Virus record (IMG/VR): IMGVR_UViG_3300005253_000377
Coordinates: 1 to 50,207 of that record
Reading direction: 5' to 3' (one strand)
Length of the DNA: 50,207 nt
DNA from: a virus
The notes under the pieces were generated by a model. It was not told the origin of the DNA and did not search any database. It was given only the letters and a program-made list of their open reading frames with translations. Every line of letters begins with the position of its first letter. Position 1 is the first letter of the stretch. Below, piece after piece: positions 37,607 through 45,975 of the stretch. A program made the position numbers and the translations under genes.

Positions 37607-38758
37607 ATGACTACAGACGCAGGCAAAAAGCAATTAGACGCTGATCAAGATTTCGATATAACTGACGAAATGGAAGCCAAAATGCAAGCACGTTTGGATG
37701 GTGTAATTAAGCCAGACGATGCTGATCTCGAGGGCGTTCCTCGCCTTGAGAAAAAAAATGATAGCAAGGATGATAGCAAGGATGATGAAAAAAATGATAG
37801 CAAGGATGATGAAAAAAATGATAGCAAGGATGATGAAAAAAACGATAGCAAGGATGATGAAAAAAACGATAGCAAGGATGATGAAAAAAACGATAGCAAG
37901 GATGATGAGGATGACGAGAAAGTAGAATACGTACTTCCTGAAAACTATTTTCAGGCGATGCGACACGTAGGGTGGGAACCTGAAAGGATTAAGGAAAAAT
38001 TTGAAGAAGATCCAGAACAAGCCTTAAAGGATTTCAAGTTTTACCATGATTCTCAGAACTACATCACGCAGCAGACTTCTGATCTCGGACGCACGCAAAA
38101 GGCGGCAACTGAGCGAGCTACTGAAGAGGCTGTCAAGAAAGAAGAGAAGCCTGAGTTTAAGGGTGTGGATTTGAAGGCTGTTGAAGATGAGTTTGGTGAA
38201 GATAACCCTGCTGCTGTGGCGATAATTAAGGCGATGAATGAAAACAATAAAGTGTTATATGATGAAGTTCAATCGCTTAAAGAGGTTCGCCAACAGCAAC
38301 AGGGACCGTCTGATGAGCAGAAGGTAATTTGGAATACTATCGTTACTCATTTTGATAGTGATAGTATGAAGGGTTTCGGCGAGTTTTATGGTAAGACTGA
38401 ATCTGGTAAAAATTGGGATCAATCCTTAACAGGTGCTCAGTTACAGGCACGTATGAATGTAATACATGAAGCTGATGCGTATCATGCTGGTATGAAGCTT
38501 CAGGGAAAAGACGTAGAATTTTCTGGGGCACTTAATCGTGCTCATTTAGTTATAAGTGCTCCTATACAGGAAACTATTCTACGTGAACAACTTCATGGGA
38601 AGATTAGGAAACGCAGTAAAGGAATTACTGTGAAGAGTTCGGGCAGGAAGGCCGTAGATGATACTTCTTCTAAGAAGAAAGATACTTCTGAAAAAGGATT
38701 TATAGAAAAAACAAAACAGCGTATAAAAAAGATTACTGGTAGAACGCCAGAATCTTAA
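37607..38758 (+). CDS. Scaffolding protein candidate
   Basis: 383 residues, highly acidic and helical. Residues 50-105 are tandem DSKDDEKN repeats encoded by a 24-bp DNA repeat. The middle (NYFQAMRHVGWEPERIKEKFEED) and coiled coils follow (NKVLYDEVQSLKEVRQQQQ). The C-terminus is basic (KKDTSEKGFIEKTKQRIKKITG), as expected for a scaffold that contacts the capsid. Position before the capsid gene supports the role. The repeat number may vary between isolates. Confidence 0.7.
   Translation: MTTDAGKKQLDADQDFDITDEMEAKMQARLDGVIKPDDADLEGVPRLEKKNDSKDDSKDDEKNDSKDDEKNDSKDDEKNDSKDDEKNDSKDDEKNDSKDDEDDEKVEYVLPENYFQAMRHVGWEPERIKEKFEEDPEQALKDFKFYHDSQNYITQQTSDLGRTQKAATERATEEAVKKEEKPEFKGVDLKAVEDEFGEDNPAAVAIIKAMNENNKVLYDEVQSLKEVRQQQQGPSDEQKVIWNTIVTHFDSDSMKGFGEFYGKTESGKNWDQSLTGAQLQARMNVIHEADAYHAGMKLQGKDVEFSGALNRAHLVISAPIQETILREQLHGKIRKRSKGITVKSSGRKAVDDTSSKKKDTSEKGFIEKTKQRIKKITGRTPES
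37772..37915 (+). repeat. 24-bp tandem repeat (DSKDDEKN codons)
   Basis: GATAGCAAG starts at 37772, 37796, 37820, 37844, 37868 and 37892, exactly 24 bp apart, plus a half-unit at 37760. Copies differ by a few silent changes (AAT/AAC). A likely slippage-prone VNTR inside the scaffold gene that keeps frame whatever the copy number. Confidence 0.95.
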
Positions 38759-38785
38759 ACAAAAAGAAGAAAGGGGTAGTAAATT

Positions 38786-39892
38786 ATGGCTATAAAAAAT
38801 TCACAAGCTGCTGATCTTATTATGCTGACCTTGAATGATTTACCAAAGCAATACTTTGAGGTCACTTGGGATAGCCAGGATTATGAAGCCTGTCGTATCT
38901 ATCAGCAGGATAGAATGGTTATAGACGGCGGTGAGCAGATTCAGCGTCATGTTATGTTGAATGATACTGGTAACGCAAGGTATCGCCGGATGTATGATAT
39001 TGATCAACCTAATGTACAAGATGTGATGCACAAGATTCTTGTACCCTGGTGTCAGTTGAGTACACATTATTCATGGGACAAGGTTGAGATCGCCCGCCAG
39101 ATGAACTCGGCGAAGGGTTTCATCAGTTTGATGAAGGAACGAAGGATTGACGGTCTGTGGTCGTTAGCGAAACTGATCGAAGACAGATTCTGGAAGACTC
39201 CCGCGAGTGCGACTGATGATCTGTATCCGTATGGTGTTCCTTATTACATCCGCTGGATGAATCAAGATAGTACAACTGATGGTTTTGTTGGTCAGACTAT
39301 TCGTTATCAGGATGGTAATGCTGGTACAACTTGTGCTAACATTGATTCGAGTGCTGAAGCCAGATGGCGTAATTATGCAGCCCTCTATACAACTATAGAT
39401 AATGCTATGCTGCGTAAATTCAGACTTGCGTTTTTGTATACGAACTTCAAAGCACCGCTGATCGTTAATGATCCTTCAAAACCTGTGAACGGTGCGAAGC
39501 GTATATATACCACTTTTGATAATGTAGTAGATCTTCAAGATCTGGCTGATGCTAAAGATGATAAGCATACTGGCAAGGAAGTCCTGGGTAATCTTCGGAT
39601 GGATGATACTGGTTTAGTGTATGTTAATCGTCTGCCTGTTGTGCCGATTGCGAAGTTGAACTCAGAGACTGATCCTCAGACTGGCGATGATCCTGAGTCG
39701 ATCTATTGTATTGACTTCACGAAGTTCATCCCGTTTGTTCATGAGGGTTATTGGATGGAAGAGGGCGAACCGATTCCTGGTGGCGTTACTCAGCATACAA
39801 CTTGGACAGTGTTCCTTGATGGTCAGCATCAGAATTTATGTACTAATGTTCGTCAGGCTGGTTTTGTTATGCACAAAGCACTTACGAGTTAA
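38786..39892 (+). CDS. Major capsid protein
   Basis: 368 residues, preceded by AGAAAGGGG. Contains YYIRWMNQDSTTDGFVGQTI, WRNYAALYTTIDNAMLRKF and DPESIYCIDFTKFIPFVHEG, with a C-terminal beta segment. The order portal, scaffold, capsid and the size are those of HK97-fold major capsid proteins of podoviruses. A catalytic motif is not expected. Its high expression is supported by a strong ribosome site. The identity rests mainly on synteny and size. Confidence 0.75.
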   Translation: MAIKNSQAADLIMLTLNDLPKQYFEVTWDSQDYEACRIYQQDRMVIDGGEQIQRHVMLNDTGNARYRRMYDIDQPNVQDVMHKILVPWCQLSTHYSWDKVEIARQMNSAKGFISLMKERRIDGLWSLAKLIEDRFWKTPASATDDLYPYGVPYYIRWMNQDSTTDGFVGQTIRYQDGNAGTTCANIDSSAEARWRNYAALYTTIDNAMLRKFRLAFLYTNFKAPLIVNDPSKPVNGAKRIYTTFDNVVDLQDLADAKDDKHTGKEVLGNLRMDDTGLVYVNRLPVVPIAKLNSETDPQTGDDPESIYCIDFTKFIPFVHEGYWMEEGEPIPGGVTQHTTWTVFLDGQHQNLCTNVRQAGFVMHKALTS

Positions 39893-39955
39893 GAGAGAAT
39901 ATTAATAATATAGAGATCGTAAACAACGTAGAACAAATATTGAAAGGAAAATATT

Positions 39956-40792
39956 ATGAATCCAGTAAGATTTGGAAGTACAAATGATGTTGTGGCACGT
40001 ATGCCAAGCCCGAAGATCTGGGCTGATTGTCCGGTTCTACAGTTTCAAGCTGATCCGGCAAAAGGTTTTTATGCGTTTGATGATTTTAAGAACTCTGCAA
40101 AAGAGAAGGTGCTGACATCACAATTATTAGCTATTAGTGGTGATATGAATTGGTATGGTTATACTGATGGTGATATAACAGACCTTATTCTTACCGCTGA
40201 TGATATTGGTGCTTTGAAGATTGATCAGGATGGAACTAATGATGATATTGTTGGTATTGTTACTGGTGACAATCTGACTGGTGTTATTAGGAGCCCGCTG
40301 AAAGGTGAATTGAAAAAGTTTTGGTTTGAAACCAGATTTCAGGTTAGCACAGTCACCAATACTGACTTGAGCTTCTTCATTGGTTTGATGGAACCTGGTA
40401 AATTAGCTAATGGTTCACCGCTTGGTTCTGCACCTACCGCACCAACCAGTTTTGATTATTTTGGTTTCTTTGTAGCTGAGGCTGATGGTAACGATTTAAC
40501 TATCGTTTATGAAGAGCCAGGTTCAGGATCGCCGGTAAGTGATACAGGTGAGATTACACTTACTGCTGGCAGTTATGTTCGTGTTGGTTTCAGACTTGAT
40601 GTTAGTGAAGATAAACTCCGTGTTTATAAGGATGGTGTTGATCTTGGTGATAGTGTAGCTATTGATATTAGTTCAGTTAATTTCCCAAGTAATACTAATA
40701 TGGATGTTTATATCGTTTTAACATCTGGTAATTTAGGTGAAGATGGCGATCATCTGTTAGTTGACTGGGTAAGAGTAGCACAGGAGTATTGA
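39956..40792 (+). CDS. Capsid decoration/structural protein, paralog A
   Basis: 278 residues, ATG after AAAGGAAAA. Contains MPSPKIWADCPVLQFQADP, FFIGLMEPG, YFGFFVAEADGNDLTIVY and VRVGFRLDVSEDKLRVYKDG, then LLVDWVRVAQEY. The body looks like a jelly-roll or LamG-like beta sandwich. The same plan recurs in 42782-43819, so the two are duplicates. It comes right after the capsid gene and before a terminator, fitting an abundant head or decoration protein. Confidence 0.7.
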   Translation: MNPVRFGSTNDVVARMPSPKIWADCPVLQFQADPAKGFYAFDDFKNSAKEKVLTSQLLAISGDMNWYGYTDGDITDLILTADDIGALKIDQDGTNDDIVGIVTGDNLTGVIRSPLKGELKKFWFETRFQVSTVTNTDLSFFIGLMEPGKLANGSPLGSAPTAPTSFDYFGFFVAEADGNDLTIVYEEPGSGSPVSDTGEITLTAGSYVRVGFRLDVSEDKLRVYKDGVDLGDSVAIDISSVNFPSNTNMDVYIVLTSGNLGEDGDHLLVDWVRVAQEY

Positions 40793-40803
40793 TTCGTTTA
40801 ACA

Positions 40804-40832
40804 GGGGCCGGGATTGGCTCGGCCCCATTTTT
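40804..40832 (+). terminator. Rho-independent terminator after head genes
   Basis: GGGGCCG, 9-nt loop, CGGCCCC, then ATTTTTG. A 7-bp GC stem plus U-run. It would reduce transcription beyond the capsid and decoration genes. Confidence 0.8.
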
Positions 40833-40859
40833 GAAACCCATACTATAGAAAGGTAAATG

Positions 40860-41207
40860 ATGAAGATCAATCTAAATCAAGTATTGGTAGACTTAGCAGG
40901 AGACTCTCTTAAAGATAATATAGCTAAGAGGGACGAGGACGGAGTAGTGAAGGACGAGAGTGGTAAACCAGTGTTAGAACTGGTGGACGTAACGTTGAAT
41001 AGACTCGCCGCTAATGCTTTGCTTCATCCTGCTAAGGATGACAAAGGCGAGGACAAGGCCAGAAAATATCTCTTGGCTGTGAAGTGCTACGCCGCTGATG
41101 AGATTGATCTGACTCCAGAGGAAATTGTTGAAATTAAGGCATGTATCTCTGTAACTTACCCGCCGATAGTTGTGGGTCAAGCGTGGAAGATTTTGGATGG
41201 GAGTTAA
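40860..41207 (+). CDS. Small head-tail or assembly protein
   Basis: 115 residues from MKINLNQVLVDLAGDSL (the ATG at 40860 is better spaced from AAAGG than 40857). Helical and charged: LNRLAANALLHPAKDDKGED, KYLLAVKCYAADEI, EEIVEIKACI. Resembles tail-assembly-chaperone-like small phage proteins but without a definite match. The start overlaps no neighbour. Confidence 0.55.
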   Translation: MKINLNQVLVDLAGDSLKDNIAKRDEDGVVKDESGKPVLELVDVTLNRLAANALLHPAKDDKGEDKARKYLLAVKCYAADEIDLTPEEIVEIKACISVTYPPIVVGQAWKILDGS

Positions 41208-41209
41208 CA

Positions 41210-42727
41210 ATGAGCGAACCAACAAGTATACTGACGTTCTATGATCTAATCCTACGAACAGCCGAACTTGCTGCTGTAGCATACTTCGGAAGTGATGCTC
41301 AACAACGGGCTATGATTCCTATTGATGATGTAAATACTTTTGATAAATGTAAACGAATAGTGAATGATGGGATTCGTATGTTCATTGCTGGTGCTCCTAA
41401 ATACGGCTGGTTGTGGAAGAACAGGATACAGTCAGTGACATTTGGTTCAGTAGAAACGACAGGTGAGTGTGATAGTGCTGGTGATTCTACATCATTAATA
41501 GATACCGAACTTCAAAATGTTTATGATACTGATGACGAGATTAATGGTTACTATGTGTATGACCTTACTCAAAATATCTATGCCGTGATAACCGCTTATA
41601 GTGCAGGAACAGATGCCGTTCCTGTTGGAGATATAACTGTAGCTGCATGGTTGAATTATGATGATGCTTCAAGCAGCCTAACACCGGCTGATGGAGATAG
41701 TTATGCAATAACTGATGTCAAGACAGTAGCGGGTGACAAAGCCCGTTACTGGCTTGATCAAGATTTTGGGCGTGTAGCTGGTAAGATCACGTGGGCCAGT
41801 AATTCTAATCGTGGACATACCCTACAGTGGGGCCACGAAGCTGAAATCCGGGCCAGGCGTGAAGTGACAGTGAGCACAGGTTATCCGAATATTGCTGCTG
41901 TGCGTAGGTATCGTAACCAAAGACGATGGGAACTTATAGTTGATCCATCACCTATTGCGGCTGATACTATCGTGTTTCCATACGAACTTGGGTTTGATGA
42001 ACTGCGTATGGAAGGCGGTATTAGTAATTATGGTGGAACGACCTATCTTGTAGATGATGATCGCTGGGAACCATCAAATTATTTTAATGGATGGACAATC
42101 ACTCTGTTAGATGGAACAGGCAGGGGTAGTTATGCTACGGTGACTGATTATGATAGCACAGAAGGATCTATTACAGCGTTTGCTGACGGCACTGATACTG
42201 GTGTTACTACTAAAGTAACATCAACTCATGCTTTATCAAATGGCGATGTAGTAACAATTAGTGGGACAACCAGTTATGATGGAACTTTTGTTATTTCGGG
42301 CGTTATTTCAACAACTTCTTTCGAAATTACTAATGCCTATGTAGCTGATGACGCGACAGGAACCTGGAAGCAACGGCAGATTGAAGTTGCTGATTGGTTG
42401 AAGTCAAATGGCTCTGCTGCTGGTATTAATCCAGGTACTTCTACTGCATACATGATTGAACCTGCTTATAACAAACATCCGGCAGGACTGTTGTTTGATG
42501 ATGCGATCTTGTCTGCGTGTAAAGCTCAGGTCGAGATGCAGTATGAAGATGTGCAGGGTGGGTATGTTCAGAAGTTTTATGATAAGGATCTGCCCGATGC
42601 GTGGACGGCTGATGGACGTACAGCACCCAGGAAGTTAGGTAAATTGACGCGTGGTGGGGTGCGTTATGCTGTAGACCGATTGAATGTTAGTTATTACAAT
42701 ATTGATGGTGATTTAGTAGAAGCTTAA
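41210..42727 (+). CDS. Head-tail adaptor or tail tubular protein A-like
   Basis: 505 residues from MSEPTSILTFYDLILRTAEL at 41210 with GGGAG upstream (the frame opens earlier but inside the previous gene). First 90 residues helical with DKCKRIVNDGIRMFIAGAPKYGW, a common start of podovirus head-tail adaptors. The middle contains a Gly/Thr-rich Ig/FCCH-like domain (VVTISGTTSYDGTFVISGV) inserted before a helical end (ILSACKAQVEMQYED). Position after the head genes and before the tail hub is consistent with a tail tubular role. Confidence 0.6.
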   Translation: MSEPTSILTFYDLILRTAELAAVAYFGSDAQQRAMIPIDDVNTFDKCKRIVNDGIRMFIAGAPKYGWLWKNRIQSVTFGSVETTGECDSAGDSTSLIDTELQNVYDTDDEINGYYVYDLTQNIYAVITAYSAGTDAVPVGDITVAAWLNYDDASSSLTPADGDSYAITDVKTVAGDKARYWLDQDFGRVAGKITWASNSNRGHTLQWGHEAEIRARREVTVSTGYPNIAAVRRYRNQRRWELIVDPSPIAADTIVFPYELGFDELRMEGGISNYGGTTYLVDDDRWEPSNYFNGWTITLLDGTGRGSYATVTDYDSTEGSITAFADGTDTGVTTKVTSTHALSNGDVVTISGTTSYDGTFVISGVISTTSFEITNAYVADDATGTWKQRQIEVADWLKSNGSAAGINPGTSTAYMIEPAYNKHPAGLLFDDAILSACKAQVEMQYEDVQGGYVQKFYDKDLPDAWTADGRTAPRKLGKLTRGGVRYAVDRLNVSYYNIDGDLVEA

Positions 42728-42781
42728 ATTGGAGTGACTCCCGAAACCCGGAGAGTTGCTGATCCAGAAAGGGGTAGCAAA

Positions 42782-43819
42782 ATGACGATTAATTATGCAA
42801 CATTGCAAAATACAGTGTTCCCGGCAAGTACATCTGTGCCGCAGACACTAAGAAAAAATGTTGATGGAATTTTAGAAGCCTATGGTACACAGATACCTAT
42901 TGACGGTGCGGCTGGTTATCTACCTGGTTGTACATTTATCAAGACGGATGGTAGTGGTGACAATGTGTTTTATACAAATGAAGGCACTTCAATATCGGCT
43001 GACTTTAATTCTGTTAAGAACGTGCCTGATGCTTATGGTACAGCCAGTGGTCGTCTGCCAAGTCCTGTAATCTGGGCTGATTGTCCTGTGCTTGATTTAA
43101 TGTTGAACGCTGTAGATGGCTTCTTCGCTCATGAAGATTTTATCCTCGGTCCGAATGCGGGAGCAAATACTGCTGTATCAGTTCAGGGTCAAATGACCGT
43201 TTACACTGATGCTAATACTGCAATAATGAAACTTCTTACTGATGAACCAGTCGGTGCTTTGAAAATGTATCCTGGAACAACTGATAATGAAGATGCCGCG
43301 ATAGGTTTTGGTGGTGCTACAGGTGCTGGTTATTTATTTTCGCAGACCAATGCCAAAGCTTTTTGGTTAGAAGCAAGACTTAAAAAGTCAGCTACAACGG
43401 CAACTAAACTGAATTGGTTCTTCGGTATGATTGAGGAAGCCTGTTATGTTGCAACTGGTGTTATTAACGATAGTGATGATATGGCCACGAAAGATCTCGT
43501 AGGGTTTTTCCAGGTACAAGCTGACACTACTACAGTCGATACTATTATTGATACTGCTACTGCAACAATCACACAGGTCAAAGATGCTGCTGTAACAATA
43601 GCCGCAGACGTGTATACGAAACTTGGCATGAAGTTTGATCCTACTACATTAACTTTAACATTTTATCAGGATGGTGTGCCCCTGGCAGATACTGTTTTGG
43701 CAAGTGACTCTAACTTCCCAGATGGTCAGGAAATGTCTCCGATCATAGCTGTTTGTAGTGCAGATGGTACGCCAACCTTTTTAGTAGTAGATTGGATTCG
43801 TGCAGCTTGGTTAAATTAA
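42782..43819 (+). CDS. Decoration/structural protein, paralog B (fusion)
   Basis: 345 residues from the ATG at 42782 (AAAGGGG, 7-nt spacing; an upstream GTG at 42734 is less likely). Residues 40-90 (GAAGYLPGCTFIKTDGSGDN, then YTNEGTSISADFNSV) match the next gene's start (GAIGYAPGAPCFKTTGR, YINRGTKESCDF). Residues 95-345 match paralog A: PSPVIWADCPVLDL, FFAHEDF, VGALKMYPGT, FWLEARL, VDWIRAAW. So it is an N-terminal module of the next gene fused to a paralog A body. Likely an abundant surface protein. Confidence 0.7.
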   Translation: MTINYATLQNTVFPASTSVPQTLRKNVDGILEAYGTQIPIDGAAGYLPGCTFIKTDGSGDNVFYTNEGTSISADFNSVKNVPDAYGTASGRLPSPVIWADCPVLDLMLNAVDGFFAHEDFILGPNAGANTAVSVQGQMTVYTDANTAIMKLLTDEPVGALKMYPGTTDNEDAAIGFGGATGAGYLFSQTNAKAFWLEARLKKSATTATKLNWFFGMIEEACYVATGVINDSDDMATKDLVGFFQVQADTTTVDTIIDTATATITQVKDAAVTIAADVYTKLGMKFDPTTLTLTFYQDGVPLADTVLASDSNFPDGQEMSPIIAVCSADGTPTFLVVDWIRAAWLN

Positions 43820-43885
43820 ACCCTTAAATAGAAGAAAGAGTATGCAGGTCTTCTCCCTGCTAAATAAAAATTAAAGGAGAGAATT

Positions 43886-44830
43886 ATGAGTGCAAATAGA
43901 GCAAATATTAACTGGCATTTAAGAAATTTGATAGGTGGAGATGAAGTTCCAAATCGAGGGGCGATTGGTTATGCTCCTGGTGCTCCATGTTTTAAAACGA
44001 CTGGTCGTATGCAACTTGGATTGTATATTAACCGAGGCACAAAAGAAAGTTGTGACTTTCGAGGTTTAAATGGACAGTCACCGCTACTTGCTGGTGGTGC
44101 AGAACAACTTCTCTACGAGGAAGATCTTACACAGAACTATGACATTGGTGCTAAAGAAGAACTTCCTGATGGTAGAGAATTTCGTTATTGTAAGTCTACT
44201 GGTGCTGGAATTATGCAGCCAAATATGGGTTGCAATTTTACTGACACTGGTTACATTTCGTATACATCTTTTGTTGTCTCGGCTGCTAAAGGTGACGTAG
44301 AGATAACTATCCCTGCTGATGCATCACACGCAATTTTAGCTAAAGATGCTCTAAGAGGTGGTTATGTCGTTATATTCGACGGCTCTGGGGTTAATGATGT
44401 GACACACGAGATAGTGGGGAATGATGCTTCAGCCGCCCTTGTTGCGTTCAAGGTTAGATTGGCTACACCACTTTCTGTGACAATCACAGCCGCCGATGCT
44501 TGTGAAGTTTATAGTAATCCCTGGAGTGCCATAGCACAATCTACTGCTGAAACGCTCCCCAAAGCTGGTGCTCCTATGTTTTCAGTTACTGCTGCGGCGA
44601 CCCATTTCTGGCTTCAAACAAAGGGTGCGAAGTTTATTAATCCCTATGGCACTATAGGTGCAGACAATGGTGGCATTGCGGTTTGCTGGAGACATGATGG
44701 CTCTATAGACAATACTGAAACTTCACGTGGTGATTCAGTTCCCACTTATAGCATGAACCAACCGGCTGGCGTTGTTATGGCTGGTAGTAAAGCTGGTAAT
44801 GGTCCATTGATTAATCTAACAGGCTTTTAA
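43886..44830 (+). CDS. Structural protein sharing N-module with paralog B
   Basis: 314 residues; AAAGGAGAG before the ATG. The first 50 residues carry the shared GAxGYxPGxxFxKT...YxNxGT module. The rest (IPADASHAILAKDALRGGYV, AADACEVYSNPWSAI, FINPYGTIGADNGGI) is a beta-rich body different from paralog A. Likely a decoration or capsid-fibre protein. Confidence 0.65.
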   Translation: MSANRANINWHLRNLIGGDEVPNRGAIGYAPGAPCFKTTGRMQLGLYINRGTKESCDFRGLNGQSPLLAGGAEQLLYEEDLTQNYDIGAKEELPDGREFRYCKSTGAGIMQPNMGCNFTDTGYISYTSFVVSAAKGDVEITIPADASHAILAKDALRGGYVVIFDGSGVNDVTHEIVGNDASAALVAFKVRLATPLSVTITAADACEVYSNPWSAIAQSTAETLPKAGAPMFSVTAAATHFWLQTKGAKFINPYGTIGADNGGIAVCWRHDGSIDNTETSRGDSVPTYSMNQPAGVVMAGSKAGNGPLINLTGF

Positions 44831-44860
44831 AGATTATACCGAGCAGACGCTCAATTATAA

Positions 44861-44903
44861 CCGGGGCCGGGAGTGGCCTTATACACTCCCGGTATACCCC
44901 CGG
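44861..44903 (+). promoter_or_regulatory. Two-level hairpin between structural genes
   Basis: CCGGGAGTG (44867-44875) pairs perfectly with CACTCCCGG (44884-44892), and CCGGGG (44861-44866) pairs with CCCCGG (44898-44903). Very stable; no U-run follows (GCTTGGAG). It may be an mRNA stabiliser, an attenuator or a processing site before the 44917 gene. Confidence 0.55.
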
Positions 44904-44916
44904 CTTGGAGAATATT

Positions 44917-45273
44917 ATGACACTTAAAAATTATGCAGTTGATAAAGCCATCAAAGTAACATATCAAACAGATGGTGCAAAATCTGGTTTAGTTGATGTA
45001 ACAATAGAAATTTTTGATGAAACTGGTGCGAAAGATCCGGTCGATTTTCCAGATATTGTTATGACTGAAATATTAACCTCTGGAAGATACGAAGGTACTT
45101 TTACACCGGATGCTCAGGGTGAGTGGATTATTATGATTTCTTATGGTACTGGAAAAGGCAAACTGGTAAAACAATATTCAGTAGGTGGTTTTAATCTTGA
45201 TGATGTTGGACAGATTGCCAATGCTATTGGAATACAAACATCAGGAATAGATAGCCCTGCAATGATCGGTTGA
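44917..45273 (+). CDS. Small Ig-like structural protein
   Basis: 118 residues from MTLKNYAVDKAIKVTY with GGAG upstream (the TTG at 44905 is not needed). DVTIEIFDETGAKDPVDFPD, GRYEGTFTPDAQGEWIIMISY, then YSVGGFNLDDVGQIANAIG. Reads as a beta-sandwich domain seen in phage decoration or baseplate proteins. Confidence 0.55.
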   Translation: MTLKNYAVDKAIKVTYQTDGAKSGLVDVTIEIFDETGAKDPVDFPDIVMTEILTSGRYEGTFTPDAQGEWIIMISYGTGKGKLVKQYSVGGFNLDDVGQIANAIGIQTSGIDSPAMIG

Positions 45274-45277
45274 TAAA

Positions 45278-45544
45278 ATGCGTATCTTCTACAAAGCGAC
45301 AAACTTTGCTGAAGATATAGAAGTTACTGTATTTTTTGTTAGGCCAGATTTAGTACAAAGTGATACATATACTCTTATATATTGGGGCCAGGGATTGTAT
45401 TACTTAGATATTAGTTTTGTAAACGACGGTTCTTATTGTGGTAAATTCTTTGAGAACGGCGTTGCAAAAATTATTAAAACATTTAACACTGAACCTATGT
45501 ATGGGGCTGTAACCTATCGTGTTAAGGGCGTTACAGAAATTTAG
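45278..45544 (+). CDS. Small beta-rich structural protein
   Basis: 88 residues: MRIFYKATNFAEDIEVTVFF, LIYWGQGLYYLDISFVND and VAKIIKTFNT. Beta sandwich-like with aromatic strands. Likely a partner of the preceding gene; unknown family. Confidence 0.55.
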   Translation: MRIFYKATNFAEDIEVTVFFVRPDLVQSDTYTLIYWGQGLYYLDISFVNDGSYCGKFFENGVAKIIKTFNTEPMYGAVTYRVKGVTEI

Positions 45545-45553
45545 GAGAATGTT

Positions 45554-45757
45554 ATGGCTCGAAAGAAGATAGTCAAACCAACGCTCAAGGAAGCAAAAAG
45601 GATTAAAGCCAAGTTGCAACGTCAGTACCCGCAAATGTTTGAATATCCTGCTGCAAGTAGAGCGGCGGTTAAACATTTGTCTCCTGCTGATAGGGAAGCG
45701 ATCCTGGAAAAGACTACTGCTAAGAGATTGAAGAAAGCTTATAGGAGTAACAAATAA
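45554..45757 (+). CDS. Small basic protein
   Basis: 67 residues; AGGAGAA before the ATG. KKIVKPTLKEAKRIKAKLQR, then SPADREAILEKTTAKRLKKA. Strongly basic and helical; one-base overlap with the tail-hub fragment (TAATG). Possibly a head or tail completion protein. Confidence 0.6.
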   Translation: MARKKIVKPTLKEAKRIKAKLQRQYPQMFEYPAASRAAVKHLSPADREAILEKTTAKRLKKAYRSNK

Positions 45758-45975
45758 TGATACTTGGATTCCCAGTAAAAGGATTATTTCTTGGCTTGCA
45801 GTCAAGTAAACAGATTCCAGATACGAGCAGAGATCTCAATAATGTAAGGCCACTTTTTGATGGCCGTTTCGTAGGTGGTCAGCGTCCAGGACTTGATAAA
45901 TGGGGTGCGGGTACGCAGGTCGGAGATGCGGAACAGCCTGTGGTTGCAATGTGTACTGTAAGCTCGGTGGTATAA
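45757..45975 (+). CDS. Tail hub / P22-gp10-like protein, N-terminal fragment
   Basis: 72 residues. MILGFPVKGLFLGLQSSKQI, then DLNNVRPLFDGRFVGGQRPG and LDKWGAG, ending VVAMCTVSSVV. The NNVRP and RGGQRPGLDKW-type text is what I expect at the start of podovirus tail-hub or head-closure proteins, where it normally continues into a beta-propeller. Here it stops at TAA (45973), and the next gene begins in the same frame at the next codon. Confidence 0.6.
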   Translation: MILGFPVKGLFLGLQSSKQIPDTSRDLNNVRPLFDGRFVGGQRPGLDKWGAGTQVGDAEQPVVAMCTVSSVV

